The notes beneath the pieces are model-generated. The model worked only from the letters and a program-made list of their open reading frames with translations, searched no databases and was not told the origin of the DNA. Position numbers and translations under genes: made by a program. Below, piece after piece: positions 1-11,930 of a stretch of 64,000 bases of DNA (positions are counted from its first letter, which is position 1; each line of letters begins with the position of its first letter). This DNA is from Plasmodiophora brassicae (lineage: Eukaryota > Endomyxa: Phytomyxea > Phytomyxea > Plasmodiophorida), in NCBI GenBank assembly GCA_036867785.1, contig CP145411.1, positions 1 to 64,000 of the forward strand, given 5' to 3'.

Positions 1-361
1 ACCCTAAAACCCTAAAACCCTAAACCCTAAAAAACCCTAAAACCCTAAAAACCCTAAAAAACCCTAAAAACCCTAAAAACCCTAAAACCCTAAAACCCTA
101 AAACCCTAAAACCCTAAAACCCTAAAACCCTAAAACCCTAAAACCCTAAAACCCTAAAACCCTAAAACCCTAAAACCCTAAAACCCTAAAACCCTAAAAC
201 CCTAAAACCCTAAAACCCTAAAACCCTAAAAACCCTAAAACCCTAAAACCCTAAAACCCTAAAACCCTAAAACCCTAAAACCCTAAAACCCTAAAACCCT
301 AAAAAACCCTAAAAAAAACCCTAAAAAACCCTAAAAACCCTAAAAAACCCTAAAAACCCTC
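1..361. repeat. telomere, CCCTAAAA repeats
   Basis: Tandem C-rich telomere repeats run from the first base. The middle is nearly pure CCCTAAAA; the outer 50 bases mix CCCTAAA, CCCTAAAA and CCCTAAAAA, and from about 300 the A-runs lengthen to 5-8. On the opposite strand this is TTTTAGGG reading toward the chromosome end, so the window is a true chromosome terminus. Confidence 0.98.
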
Positions 362-3300
362 ATGCTGAGTCGGCGGACGCGCGTGTCGACCTAATATTCT
401 TGCACTGGGCGCTTCGGATTGCTGCGATATTTCAGCAAGGAGGGCGGCGGTTCATCGACGCCAGGCAGGCATCCACATGTCGAGGCGACGGCCACGTGTG
501 CTTGGTGGGTCTGCCCTCTCAGTGCTTGGAGCGGCGCGCGCGAGCGATTGCTGTCATCCGAGGGCGGGCCTGCAGGGCGCCGCTCAGCTGCGGATCAGGT
601 CAGCACGACGCTTCCATGAGCAGTCTATATATGTCGGCAGGGAGGACTGCTGCCCTGCTCGTGTTCATGGTGGAAAGGCGGGAGATGTTGAGGTCATATG
701 TATCCAAAGCATGTTGTGCCTGGGCGCAAGTGCGAAATACAACGACACGTTCTTCTCTTGGAGATACAGATCGTTTGCTGGCGCTGCATGTGGGGCCGCA
801 GACAGAAGGAGGCGCGTCCTGTCAAGCACGGGTTAGAGGGGGGCCTGGCTCTGTGCGTCAGACGACGAATTGCACCTGTCACGGCGGTGCAGGACATTCT
901 CCCAGACGACTCGGGCGCGTCGATAGGCTTTCCTGCAGGACGTGTTGTTCTTGTAGTGGGTGCGTCGTCCCGCGTCGCTGGTCGGCGCGGGCGCGGGCAG
1001 GCGCGTCTGGACGTGGATGATAGGCGATTTGCGACGCCGAACCACAACGGCATGTCGGTCGGCCGTGCACGACAATGCAGTGGCCGGCGTTCGCGACCCG
1101 CAGCGATGACTTGTGATCGGTCGCGCCGACGGCGCACAACGGAGCCGGCGCCTCCTTCAGGTTCTTGACCGGCGTCCGCCGTCATGCGATGGTTGAATAC
1201 AGTCCCCGTATCAGGCTCATGTATGGACTCGACACAATGTATATATATCGCACACATCGGCACAATCGCAAGCGACTCGTTCGCGATCGATGTCGTTCCG
1301 CACAACCAGTCGACTACGACCTGGCCTAGGGCCTGGCGAGAACGTCTGCAAACTGGGTCACTGGATGCGAGGCGTTGCTGGGAATCTGCCACGATCAACT
1401 GTACCACATGTGTGCTGCGATGCCTGGTATGACTGCACTGCTCAGCTGGTCTGACCGGAGGTTGACACGCAGGTAGGCGCGAGGCTGGTGTCCTCGATCT
1501 GCAAAGGGTGATGCGTCCTGCACGGATGTCAGCGATCTCCTGCCGTTGAGTGCCGGTGCTGCGCGCGACTTCGACCTCATTTGATTGTATTGAACGGTTC
1601 TGGTTGTGGCAATATGCCGGCAGGGATGGTGTCGGGACGTCGTCGGTGGCAGGGAGGCGTGCGCAGGGCGAACAACTGCCGCTGGGAACGACGGGCCTGA
1701 TGTATGATACGCTCGACAGACTGGCGCTCTGTATGGAAGCAGACTTGGAGCTCAGCGACGCCCTTGGATGGTGGGCCCGCCCATCGGCGCACGGTGCAGG
1801 GCACTGGCGCACGCCCTCGATTGCCAAGGTCGACAGGGGGGCAGGACGCCGCCACAGAAGTGATGCTGGCTCCGTCCAGCCTAGGCAGGGTGACGGCTGC
1901 CTTGCGGGGACTGTTTGTCGACTTGAGACGGCGGAGGACGGCGCGAGTGCCCTTTGAACATGAAGCTCCGTGCTTCAGGCGAACAAACATTCTTCTCCTG
2001 GAGGTGAAGGACGTCCTCCCAGACGAGCTTAACGCGACGGCAAGCATCCATCAGGGCGCGCTGCGGTCATAGTGGAACCGGGAACGCGACGGCAGATGTC
2101 CAGGACGATATATGTGTTGCGTTCAAAGTGGGTGCGATGACCCGTGTCGGTGGTCGGAGAGTCGTCGCGGCGATGGACGTGAAACGTTCGCAGGAAATAT
2201 GGGCTACCAGCGCTGTGCCACGTGCGTTTGACGAGGCACAAAACTGACTGGGGTTGCTCGTCTTGCCTGATCTACTATGGTTCACACACATGCGGCGCCG
2301 ATGTCGGCGACGGGCACTGCTCCCTCTCCCAGTTTCATCGAATGCTGTCGCGCGGTGCTGGCTAACGCCAGGACAACCTGCGGGCAAGACGTACGCGTGT
2401 GTCGACCTGGTCTGCTTGTAACTCGAACGGTTCTGGTTCAGGCAGATGTCGGCAGGGATGGTGGCAGGTCGTCGACGGTGGCAGACGTTTCCATGTCGGG
2501 CAGTAGTAACGGGCGAAACTGCCCTGCTGGACGACCTGCAGGACAGGAACACGCTGCTCGCTGGCATACGGGAAGCCTGGCGACGCCCTTGGTTGGCCGT
2601 CCCGTCGGCGATGCATGGTGCAGAGCACGGGCGCGTCGGACCAAATGCAACGATCGGCGGGCAGTCAGGACGCCGCCCCAGTCCTCGAGAAGGCTAGCCT
2701 GGGGTTGGCTCCAGCCCCTCTAGGAACGACGATTAGTGCCCTGCAGGTGCTCGTGCTGAACGGTCGATTGCTGGTCGGTCCTGCCAACAATGTCAGTGAA
2801 TCCGCGCGGCTGTGCATCAAGGAACACCCCATACCTGTCCTGGAGGTGCACATGCTCCGCCCAGACGCGTCGTACGTGTCGGCAAGCGTCCAGCGGGAGG
2901 TGTAGTGGTGCACTGGGTCCGTTGGCCCATGGCGTCGCTAGGCGGGGATGTCGGCGCGGATGCTGTGCGGGCAGGCTTAGGTGCCAGGGCGTCGACGACC
3001 TGCCCCACGCAGTACCGAGCACAACTGGATATCGGGCGGCCTTGTAGGACGTTGCAATGGGCGGCGACGGCGAGGCGATCGGCGGCGTCGTCGGGTGGTC
3101 GGTCGCGTCGACGTCGCCCGCCCCCATGGAGTCGGCGCCCTGCTGCCCACGTGGACGAATCTGGACTGGCGCCTACCTGCAGGCGATCGATCGCTGTGCA
3201 CAGACCTGGTATCCGAACTGGATACCTGGCCACAAGGTAATGTAGGATGGCGCCATCCAACGGCTTAGCAACGAGAGTCGCATGCCGATGTCATGCCGGC

Positions 3301-6300
3301 GACACCAGGTCGACCTCGACGTGGACCTGGCGCGTACGTACGCACAGTGGCGGGCGCTGAACGCGAGGCATTGCTGGGAAACGGACGCGATCAACTGCCC
3401 TACATGCGTGTGTCAATGCCGACAAGCCTGTATTGATCGTCTGGCCTGACTTGTAGTCATCGACACGCAGGTGAGGCGATGTCGGCGAACGTCATCGGCG
3501 ATGTGCGCCGTCGCTTTGCACCCACTGCAGCGAGGACCGCTGTTCGGCGCAACGGGACGCCAGGGCGGCCTGCAGGGGGCTATCCGCGCGAATGCAACTG
3601 GTCTAGTAGTTGCTCTCAACGGTTCTGGTTGTGGATGTATGTCGGACAGGGAGGATGGCGGGTCGTTGTCAGGCGGCGGCGGACACGACACCGTCTGCTG
3701 GGAATCTGGTGCCAGGTACTGCTGTACCTGCCCGCGGCCATGACAGACCTGCTTACGTCGCTGGATTGAGGTGATCGGCCTTTAGCCATGATCGACACGC
3801 AGGTGGCGCGAGACGGCGGAGCCCACGCCCGGGAACGGGCGCCGCCCCCCTGCACCGCATTCTTCGAACGCTGCCGCTCGGTGACAGCTGACGCCAGGAC
3901 GACCTGCAGGTGCGGTGCACGCACGTATAGACCTCGTCTGCTTGTATTGAAGAAGATCAACTTGTGAAGATGTGACGGCCCGCGGGATGGCGGCGGGTCT
4001 TCGTACGTACGCGCCCGCATGTCGACCGGCGGCAACTGGTGCTGGACACCGCTGGCCTGCTGGACGATCTGCAGGACAGGCAAGCGACGCTCGTCAGGCG
4101 GACGGGACAGCAGATGCGCCCTTGGTTGTTCGTCGCCCATCGATGCATGATGTAGGTCAAGGGCGCGCCAGCCCGAACGCAGCGAGCTGCTGCGGGCGGT
4201 CTAAACGCCGCCTTAGCTGAGGAGCTGGCCGGCGCGGTGCTGGACCCGGCCCGGCCCGGCAGGACGACCACTGCCCCGCAGCAGCTCATGCTGGACGAAA
4301 GACGGCAGGCGATGCCAGGCGTGTCCTGTCCAGCACGAGTTAGACGGCCTGGGTCTGTGCCTGAGGCGACAATTCGTACCTGTCCTCGAGGTGCAGGGCG
4401 TTCTCACAGACGCGCTGGACGCGACGATACCCCATCAGCAGGACGTGTTGCATGCGGGTAATGAGTTCGATGACGCGCGCGACATCAAGCGTCCAGCAGG
4501 ACGTGTTGAGGTGGTAGCGGGTCTGTTGGGAGAATGTCACTGGTCGGCGGCGACGTCGGCCCGGGTGCAGGCAGGCGCGACGTCAGGGACGACCTGCGCC
4601 GTGTGATGCCGAACACAACGGAATGTCGGGCGGCCTTGCAGGACGACGCAGAGGACGGCTTTCGCGACTTGCAGCGACGTCGCGTAGACGATCGCGCCGA
4701 GATGGGGCATGGCGCAGAGGACCATCCTGCTGATCTTCCACGCGCGCAGCCTCGGTTGCTTGACATACGTCGGTCCGAGCAGGAACTCCGTCCGGCGGCA
4801 GGTCGACGAACACACGATCGACGTCGCGGCGTTCCTTCAGTCACTGAACGCCGGCGCCATCGAATGGGGAGGCTTCGCGCACGAACTTTGCCTGATCGGC
4901 GCTGTCGGGGGTGATCTCAACGAGGTCGGGTGCGCGACCAAGCACACCTTCGAGGTCGTTCGGATGGCGATCGGGCTCGCCGTTCTCACGTTTCCTCAAT
5001 GCGTCTTGGTGCATCATCAGCACGTGTCCGACGATCGACAGGATCCTGTCGTCGAAGGACCTCGAAGGTGAGCTTGGTCGCGCACCCGACCTCGCTGAGA
5101 TTGCCCCGACAACGCCAATCACAACGTTTGTCGTGGGCGAAGTCTTCCCATTCGATGATGCCGGCGTTCAGTGACTTGAGGAGCGCCGTGAGGAGAGCCG
5201 CGACGTCGACCTGCCGCCCGGCGGAATTCCTGTTCGGACCAAGATACGTCAAGGAACCAAGGCTGCGCTCATGGTAGAATCATCAGGATGATCGTCTGCT
5301 CCAGGTCCCCTTTGGACAGATCGACCGGCGACGGCCAGTGTCCGGACACGTCCTTGACCAGTTTCGTGCGGGACGGTTCACGCGTTAGATGTCGTCACGG
5401 TTGTCGGCGTACAGGGTCATTGGCTAGAAGGTATTGTGGGCAGAGTTCTGACTGAAATCTGTGTGGTCGTAGGCGGCCGCGTTGGCCCGCGGCGTCGGTC
5501 GACGACGACCACGGTGAGGACGCAAGCAGGGCAGGCAGGCGCGACAGGTCGTTGGCGACACGCGAGGTGCGAGTCCTGTGCAGAACGTGTGAGGACCTGG
5601 TCCTTTGCATTAGACAACATTCCGTACCCGTGCATGGCGTTGGCCCAGAAGTGTTCGGCGCGTCGGCAGACGTCCTGCGGGATGCTTTACGATGCCGCAA
5701 TAGTCGCTGGTACGGCGATCAGACGCCTCGGGACGTCGACGACTTGCGACATGCGATGCCGAACACAACGCAGGCTGGCAGGCAGGCACCGCTCGACGCG
5801 CAGACAGGGAGGTCGGCGACAACCTTGGCTGGTCAGCCAGCCATCGTCGCATGGTGCAGGGCTGGAGCGCGTCATGCCAAATCGTAGCAAACGTCGGACG
5901 ACGAGTGCGTCACCTGGCCTGCGCCACGTTGTACACGTCCCGCTTCGAGTCAGGAGACGGCAGACCTGTGACGTCCAGCGCGTCAGAGGACGCCTGGATG
6001 ACTGTGCAGCAGGCGATGACTTGTACCTATCCTTGAGGTGCAGTGCGATCACGAAGACGTGTCGGAAACGTCGCCTGGAGTCCAGCAGACCGTATTGAGG
6101 TCGTTGTGGTCGCGTTGACCCGTGCCTCTGTTCGGCGGCGACGTCGTCGCGAACGTACAGGGCAGGCAGGCGCATCTGGGCCAGGACGACTAATTGTGCC
6201 GACCGGGCGGCAGTGTACGTTGTCGCCGTTGGCGGCAGCGTCGTTTCTGCGGCGCTGACGACGCCCACCTCGGAGTGGGCACCTGCTCGGCACGGTCCCA

Positions 6301-6500
6301 TTCACAGCAGTCCGCCGCCAGCCTCCGCAGACACGGCATGTGCCCCGGCATGGAGCGAAGCGCCAATAGAACGGTTAAACGGGGACCTTCGATCCGCGTG
6401 TTTAGGTGCCGATGGTTTCTTGTTGTCACCTGTCAGGAGGGCCAGCCGATATCATTTATGACCGGTCGCTGTCACTCGAATCGGCCACGGGACGCTAGCC
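362..6500. repeat. degenerate subtelomeric repeat field
   Basis: No ORF here looks like a protein-coding gene; reading frames on both strands are short and of low-complexity composition. Instead diverged copies of the same segments recur. One module contains AACGGTTCTGGTT followed by ATGTCGGCAGGGATGGTGGC or a variant (about 1585-1650, 2405-2480, 3590-3660, weaker at 3935-4010). A second contains a 'cctgtc...gaggtgcagg...cattctcccagacg' stretch followed by 'cagcaggacgtgttg' and then 'gatgccgaacacaacgg' (about 866-1090, 2835-3060, 4375-4650, 5690-5780). The copies are 60-80% alike by eye and differently truncated, which fits old, decaying subtelomeric satellite or gene-family debris. Confidence 0.75.
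4740..5290. repeat. imperfect inverted repeat with shared coding remnant
   Basis: About 230-base arms face each other (about 4740-4985 and 5050-5290) around a palindrome centred on GGATCC near 5042. Both arms can be read as the same peptide: the plus strand of the left arm gives SLNAGAIEWGGFAH and EVGCATKHTFEV, the minus strand of the right arm gives SLNAGIIEWEDFAH and EVGCATKLTFEV. Two inverted pieces of one former gene are therefore joined head to head. The gene is not recognised. Confidence 0.7.
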
Positions 6501-7680
6501 AACCGATGGCCGTGATGCTTGGCAGACACGTGCAGCTGGAGCGCCTGTGGACGATATAGCTCCAGGCGCTGCATGTCCAGCCGTTCAACCAGCCGCGTCC
6601 CGTGGCGCGTTGTGCTGGCGAAGACGCATACGCCGTCCTCTCGTGGATCTGCAACCGGTACCCGGGCTGCAGGGCAGCGACGGGCGTTACCCGACGCGTC
6701 CCGGTTCCACCTGGCGCGTTGCGTCGCGTCCATGCGCCTGCTGCACCCGCTTCTCTTCTGGCGGGTTCGGCTGATGCATCCTGGGCGGCCGGACTACCAC
6801 AATGTACTCGGTTACGTTTCAATCCAACTCCAAGACTACGACATCCTGCTAGGACATGAACCTGACGCGGCCGACTCGACGACGGTGCCATGCATCATGC
6901 CGACCTGGCGGGATCCGACCTTCCGGTTGAGTGGCCGTCAGCGTCGGTGGATGCACGTGCTGGGCACGGCGATCCGGGCAACCGTCGCCAAGTGCCTGCA
7001 CGGGGCGCCGTTGTCGATTTCGGCCCAGGGCGTCGCGGCGCTGGCCGGCCCGGCTTCCATCGCGTTCGTCGAGCCCGAGAACGAGGCCGCCACCGTCGCC
7101 GCCGACGAGGACGACAACGTGCAAGACCAGGCGTTCGGGGACGCCAGCAATGGCTGGCACCCGCCGTGACCGGCCCGCCGCCCGCGCCGCTCTACTGAGC
7201 GCGCGCTGCCGTGTTAAAGATCTGTCCCCACGCTCCCCAACCCGGCCGTCGTAGCGGGCGCTGTCGTTCCGGTCGAGCTGGTCGACGTCGATCGGATCTT
7301 CCCTACCAAATACGTCCTCAACTCCGAGTGCAGGATGTGGAAGCTCTCGACGATTCACACAACGATGTCGGGCGCAAGCTCGTCGAACACGTCGTACAGT
7401 AAACGGTTACGAATGCCCCACAGGGCCGGATCGACTCGACGAGGCGACCGTCAGCGAACGTTCACACTCTCCAAGATGGCAACGAGCTGCTTGCTCAGCG
7501 CTCAGGTGGACTCCAGGGTGGTCGATGGAATCCAGGACGATAAATATCGACCGTCAGACCGTTATTATTGCTGTCGTGCGCCATGCCATCATCCCACGAG
7601 CAGGACAGGACCTGCCTCTGAACGAGCACCTTTCAAATATTCAGGTCGACGTCTGGGCGCACGTCTTGACCGGTCGAACG
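6501..7680. other. mosaic of gene fragments, no intact gene
   Basis: A plus-strand frame at about 6880-7169 has coding-like composition (ends EDDNVQDQAFGDASNGW) but no recognisable family or start. Bases 7247-7302 repeat exactly a 56-base piece of the neighbouring kinase-like gene (8828-8883). The minus strand of 7330-7560 carries short coding-like pieces such as ALWGIRNRLLYDVFDELAPD. The stretch looks like joined debris of several genes. Confidence 0.5.
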
Positions 7681-7682
7681 CG

Positions 7683-9419
7683 TTACGGCACGGGCGACCC
7701 GTCCAGGTGGGACGCCTCGTCGCGCGTCCTGGACGAGACTGGGACGCTTCCGGGTGGCCGTTCGGTGCCCTCTCCGTTCCGGGGCCATCCGGGCAGGTGC
7801 CTCTCGATCTTCCACTCCGTCAGCACCTGCACCTCGTCGTCGTGCAGGCGACGATCGCCGACTTGCAGATGGTACGCGAACACCAGCAACTGGCCGAGCA
7901 GGGCGCCGAACAGGTGTCCAACGTCGCGACGGCGCCCGTACTCGTCCTCGGCGGCGTTGATCCAGTACAGAGCGCACGCGCCCAGGCTCCAACGGTCCGA
8001 CGCGAACGTGTACCGGCGCTCGGGCGCCAGTGCCTCCGGGGCGATGAACCCGTCGGTGCCATACAGGACGCCGTCGCCGCCGTCCACCAGGTCGGACGCG
8101 CGGCAGGCGGCGTCGAAATCGGTGAGGCGCCACCGACGGTCCTCCATTGAGTACATGAGGTTGTTGACGGAGATGTCCCGGTGCACGATGCCGGCGCGTT
8201 CCATCGTCTGCAACGCGTCCAGACCGTCGACGAACAATCGAATCAGGACGGCGGCCATGCCCGCCAGCGACAGATCGGCCAGGTTGATACGATCCAGGCG
8301 TTGCTCGACGAACACGATGCCGGCGTCGCCCCGGTCCTCGACAAGGCGGACGACGCCCGGGCCCTGTGCCGCTCGCAGCAGGTCGATCTCGAGCTGCCTG
8401 CTCTTCGGCTTTCTTTTGACGGCGACGCGGGACCCGTCCGGCCGCCGCAGAAGGCACACCGACACGCCCGACGACGAGTCGAATTCGGCCTCAACGATGT
8501 CCCGGGTGCGAGGGCGCTTCGGCGGACTCTGTGACGACGGCCCCGAGGAACGTTGCGAGGAACGCGCCGATGAGCGCAGCGGGTCTGTGTGCCGGCAGAC
8601 GCCCGGCGTCGAATGAGCATGACTGGATCTCGAGCGCGGCGGCGACCTGAACGTCTTCGGATAGGGGAACGGCGGCGACAGGTCGGCCTTGTGGTCGTCG
8701 AGCAGGCGGTCGTACTCGGCAGCGTACTGACGGACGGCGTCGGCAAAAGTGAACAGCGGGCGAAGGTACTCCAGCTTGACGGTGCCGTCTTCGGCAAAGA
8801 CGCGGGCACTGGGCCCTCGGACCGAACGGCCGTCGTAGCGGGCGCTGTCGTTCCGGTCGAGCTGGTCGACGTCGATCGGATCACCGGGCGGGACGACCAG
8901 CGGAACCGGATCCTGCTCCACGTCGTTGCCGAACAGATCAAACGACGGCAACGGGTGCAGGACGAGCGAGGCGCGCACAGTCTCGTCCGACTTGTCACGG
9001 TCGTCCTCGTCGGCGAGGTCTGGGACCAGAACATACGGCTGAGCTTGGCCACCGCCACACAGCAGACCGAAGACGCGTAGCCGGGCGCGATCGTCGCGAG
9101 GCGCTTGGCGCAGGACGCCCAGCTGAGCGATGAGGGAGGCGGCCATGTCGACAGCCATCTTCCGGAAGTCCTTGTGGTCGCAGTCTTCCATCACGTCGTG
9201 CGCGCCGATCTCGGCCAGCAATATGGGGAGACGACGGGCGCGCCGCATCGGATCATCGTTGCCGGTCACCGGCGTCGCCGACAGCGTCACCGCGTAGTCG
9301 ACGAACTGGTCAGGAAGCCCGTCCAGCACCTTGGCAAGCGCAAACTCGACATGCGAGAAGATGCTGGGCGATTGCGATTCGGGGACGCGCAACGCCGCGT
9401 CCAGCACGCGATCGCACAC
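7683..9419 (-). CDS. protein-kinase-like protein with long unknown N-terminal region (telomere-proximal copy)
   Basis: A 578-codon open frame. The N-terminal half has no recognised domain. A Ser/Arg/Pro-rich linker with a basic patch (PPKRPRTRD) follows, then a kinase fold: beta-3 lysine in RVAVKRK, alpha-C glutamate in LEIDLL, catalytic loop HRDISVNNLMY, DFD in place of DFG (LTDFDAA), and IAPE for APE. Serine replacing the usual lysine after HRD and the DFD are shared with divergent families such as fungal FunK1; HRD Asp and loop Asn are present, so activity is possible. The frame is a homologue of 46822-48582, whose N-terminus is longer; the matching upstream part of this copy (to 10061) is broken, so the start at 9419 may not be the original one. 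Expression is unproven. Confidence 0.6.
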   Translation of the reverse strand: MCDRVLDAALRVPESQSPSIFSHVEFALAKVLDGLPDQFVDYAVTLSATPVTGNDDPMRRARRLPILLAEIGAHDVMEDCDHKDFRKMAVDMAASLIAQLGVLRQAPRDDRARLRVFGLLCGGGQAQPYVLVPDLADEDDRDKSDETVRASLVLHPLPSFDLFGNDVEQDPVPLVVPPGDPIDVDQLDRNDSARYDGRSVRGPSARVFAEDGTVKLEYLRPLFTFADAVRQYAAEYDRLLDDHKADLSPPFPYPKTFRSPPRSRSSHAHSTPGVCRHTDPLRSSARSSQRSSGPSSQSPPKRPRTRDIVEAEFDSSSGVSVCLLRRPDGSRVAVKRKPKSRQLEIDLLRAAQGPGVVRLVEDRGDAGIVFVEQRLDRINLADLSLAGMAAVLIRLFVDGLDALQTMERAGIVHRDISVNNLMYSMEDRRWRLTDFDAACRASDLVDGGDGVLYGTDGFIAPEALAPERRYTFASDRWSLGACALYWINAAEDEYGRRRDVGHLFGALLGQLLVFAYHLQVGDRRLHDDEVQVLTEWKIERHLPGWPRNGEGTERPPGSVPVSSRTRDEASHLDGSPVP

Positions 9420-9639
9420 CCGGCCGTGGAATTGGAGCTCGGGGCGGCAGAGCGGGCTCGGGACGAAAGTCCTGAGCGGCAGCGCGGCCAGAAGGTACGC
9501 GATCGTGACGCTCAGGTTGCTGTGTGGCTCGGGCGCAGGATGTGGCTGGCAGCGAATGAGAAATCACGGTCGGGCATGGCGGCCTCGTGCAGGTCGTCGG
9601 GCATTGGTAGTTGGAGCGGGGAGAACCGCCTCTGCGAAT

Positions 9640-10061
9640 CAAACAGGCCGGCGAGAGCAAACGCCGTCATGTGGACGACCCCTGTATCCGGCTAAGGAGT
9701 GCGCTCTGGCCACCGAAACGATCTTGTAGGGTGCGCCTCGACGGCGAGGATTCGCTTTCAGATACCTCGACGCCACATCTGTCGCGACCTCGGCAATGCT
9801 GCCGCACGTGAACGGCACCGCAGGCTTCGGTGCGGGCCGATGCAGGCACGAATAGAAGTTGTCGATGAACGCGGTCCGGCCCTCGCTGGGCGCCTCGTCA
9901 TCCCAGACGAAGAAGTCGTGAAGGTCTGCGCGTTTGAGGTACCGCAGGACTCTGCCACCAAGGCTGCCAATGAGACGAGCCCGCCCTTGGCTGAGGTCGC
10001 GTACGACGACGGCGACCTCCTGGGCTGTCGTCGTGTCGGTGATGCGTCTGTTGCCGTCCAT
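9640..10061 (-). pseudogene. detached N-terminal segment of the kinase-like gene
   Basis: The minus frame from ATG at 10061 (MDGNRRITDTTTAQEVAVVV) matches the first 130 or so residues of the copy starting at 46822, but it does not continue in frame into the 7683-9419 reading frame; about two or three breaks separate them. Either the telomere-proximal copy is a pseudogene at its 5' end or its N-terminus has been lost. The GC-rich CCGCCGCCC leader seen before the 46822 start is shorter here. Confidence 0.6.
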
Positions 10062-10261
10062 GTCGGTCGGAGTGCGGGCGGCGGGCGGGCGGCGGCGGTA
10101 TGCGAGTGCGAGCGGCATCCCCGAGAGCCCCCTCCCCTCCCCGAGTCCGCGTCACGCAACATCCCCGCAGCCCTCATCATGGGACAGTCCGGCACGGATC
10201 AGTCAGCACGCGCTGTTCAAGACCCGTCGACGCACGGGCGGGCCCCAGGTTGCGTCTGACC

Positions 10262-10720
10262 TGCACGCACTGCAGGTGCACCGGGACTGCCCAACCCGGA
10301 GGTGGCCCTGCATGAACCAACGATTACCGTCGAGTTGCACGTCGTTGCACCGTGTGGACATCTGGTGCGAGCGCTGACTCCCAATCATACTAAGTAAGAC
10401 AAAATTCAATGGGCTGTTCGAGGATGTGTTCGGTTCAGACATGGCGTCGGTTCTGGAGCTGTACTTCCTGCCCAGGTCGGCGCTGTTAGAAGTGTGGGTC
10501 TACACCCACGAGTGCGCCGCGTTCGTCGAAGCGTTCGAGCGCACCTGCTGCCGGGTCATGATCGACCGGAAGCCGGACGACGCGGACCTGGTCGACTGGG
10601 CTGCCGAGAACCCGCGTTCCCGGCAGCATCGCGAGGCCGAGGCGAAGGCGCAGTTCGAGGCCCGCCTTCACTTTGGCGGCCGCGCGCACGGCGGCCTGCC
10701 GCGTCGAGCTCGTTGCGCGA
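10262..10720 (+). pseudogene. fragment of an unknown gene, also present at 45.5 kb
   Basis: Two adjoining plus frames encode TITVELHVVAPCGHLVRAL and ELYFLPRSALLEVWVYTHE, then FERTCCRVMIDRKPDDADL. The same peptides appear on the minus strand at 45475-45745, so a real coding sequence was duplicated. Each copy is interrupted and no family is recognised. It lies divergently next to the kinase-like gene in both places. Confidence 0.6.
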
Positions 10721-11745
10721 CGCCCGCTGCCGATCCCCTAGCTACTGGGCCATCTGGCGGGTGGATCAGCTGATCGTCGCCGGCGTGTACACGTCTTCCC
10801 ACTGCGCGCAGTCGTTCCCGCTGCCGCTGTACGAGCTGTCCTGTCTGGCCTGTCGCAGGCGCTCGCCGAGGTCGCCCGCGAGGACGACGTCGTCCTTGTC
10901 ACGGGCGACTAATTCAACGCCCATCTCGGATGTCTGACTGGCGACCACCAGGCGGACGCCCGGGGCGAAGTCGTGGCGGACAGCTCTCTGTTGCTGGCGA
11001 CGACAAATGCAAATACGTAAGCACCACTGGGCCATCCCCTTGTACGTAACAGGCACCAGCTACAGTGTTTAAAGCTTCGCAACGTTGTTAAGGACCACTC
11101 GCTGTCATCCGGGAAAAGGGCTCGCTCAATGATGGCAACGTTGGAAAGATGGCGGGACATTCGTGGAGAGGTGACAATCCTCAGAAATCGTTTGCTGTCC
11201 ATCAGCTTATCTGCCCAGCAGGTTGAACTATGGTGAAACGGATGGTCCGCACACTGTCGAACTGGCAGCGTCTGGTCGAGCCTTGACAGCCCTTCCCCTG
11301 AGGCCACACACTGGCAGGTAATCCGATCAAGAGGCAAAGAATAAAGCGAAGATGTGTATACTAGGCCAATTCCACGGTTGAAGTTATGCCAGCGCCCGCC
11401 AATTTGCCGTCCCAGAGCTTGTACTGTCATTTGCCTTCCTGAGACACGAGAAACGAGATTAACGAACTTCACCGTAGCCCAAATTCTTCTATACTTAAGT
11501 GTAAGAGAGGCCCGCAGCCCAACCCTCGATTGCACTGAAGTGTAACAGCCCATCACTCGCGCCGTGTGTGTCCGGTGCTGCGATCGACACTCGCTGAGGG
11601 TGGTTGACCCGGGTCCGGCCTGGCAGCCGGGCCGGTGTTTTCGATGCCATCAGGCCGAGTGCGGGGGGCGCTAACCCAGTGGATGCGGACAAGGCGTGAC
11701 GGGGCTCCGCCCACTCGTCGTCGTCCACAGGCACAGGCACAGGCA
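10721..11745. other. gene-poor stretch
   Basis: Base composition drops toward 50% GC between about 10.95 and 11.55 kb. A 215-codon minus frame spans most of it (10909-11556) but matches nothing recognisable and has unusual codon use. No RNA gene or repeat was seen. It is replaced by unrelated sequence in the inverted copy at 44.4-45.5 kb. Confidence 0.4.
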
Positions 11746-11930
11746 CGGGCATAGGACGGGCGTCAGCGTCACGGGCCGCATCGAGTCGTCGATCGCGCCC
11801 CGACTCGTCCCGTCCACCATCCCTGCGCCGCCACACCAGCGGCACGACGGCCACCACCACCACCACTTGCATCTACGCCCACGCTCCCACCCGCTGATGG
11901 TCTGCTCCTAAGACGCTCGCCGTTGCCGAC

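Noticed and set aside
694-1827. 377-codon minus-strand ORF in the subtelomere
   Set aside because: It crosses several copies of the degenerate repeat, has no domain and shows Arg/Ser/Pro-biased composition expected of GC-rich noncoding DNA.
7330-7560. Possible AAA/ORC-like fragment (FIVLDSID on the minus strand)
   Set aside because: Only one short Walker-B-like string; too little to name.
10909-11556. 215-codon minus ORF
   Set aside because: No recognisable domain or splice context, and the interval is not conserved in the inverted copy; left as unassigned.
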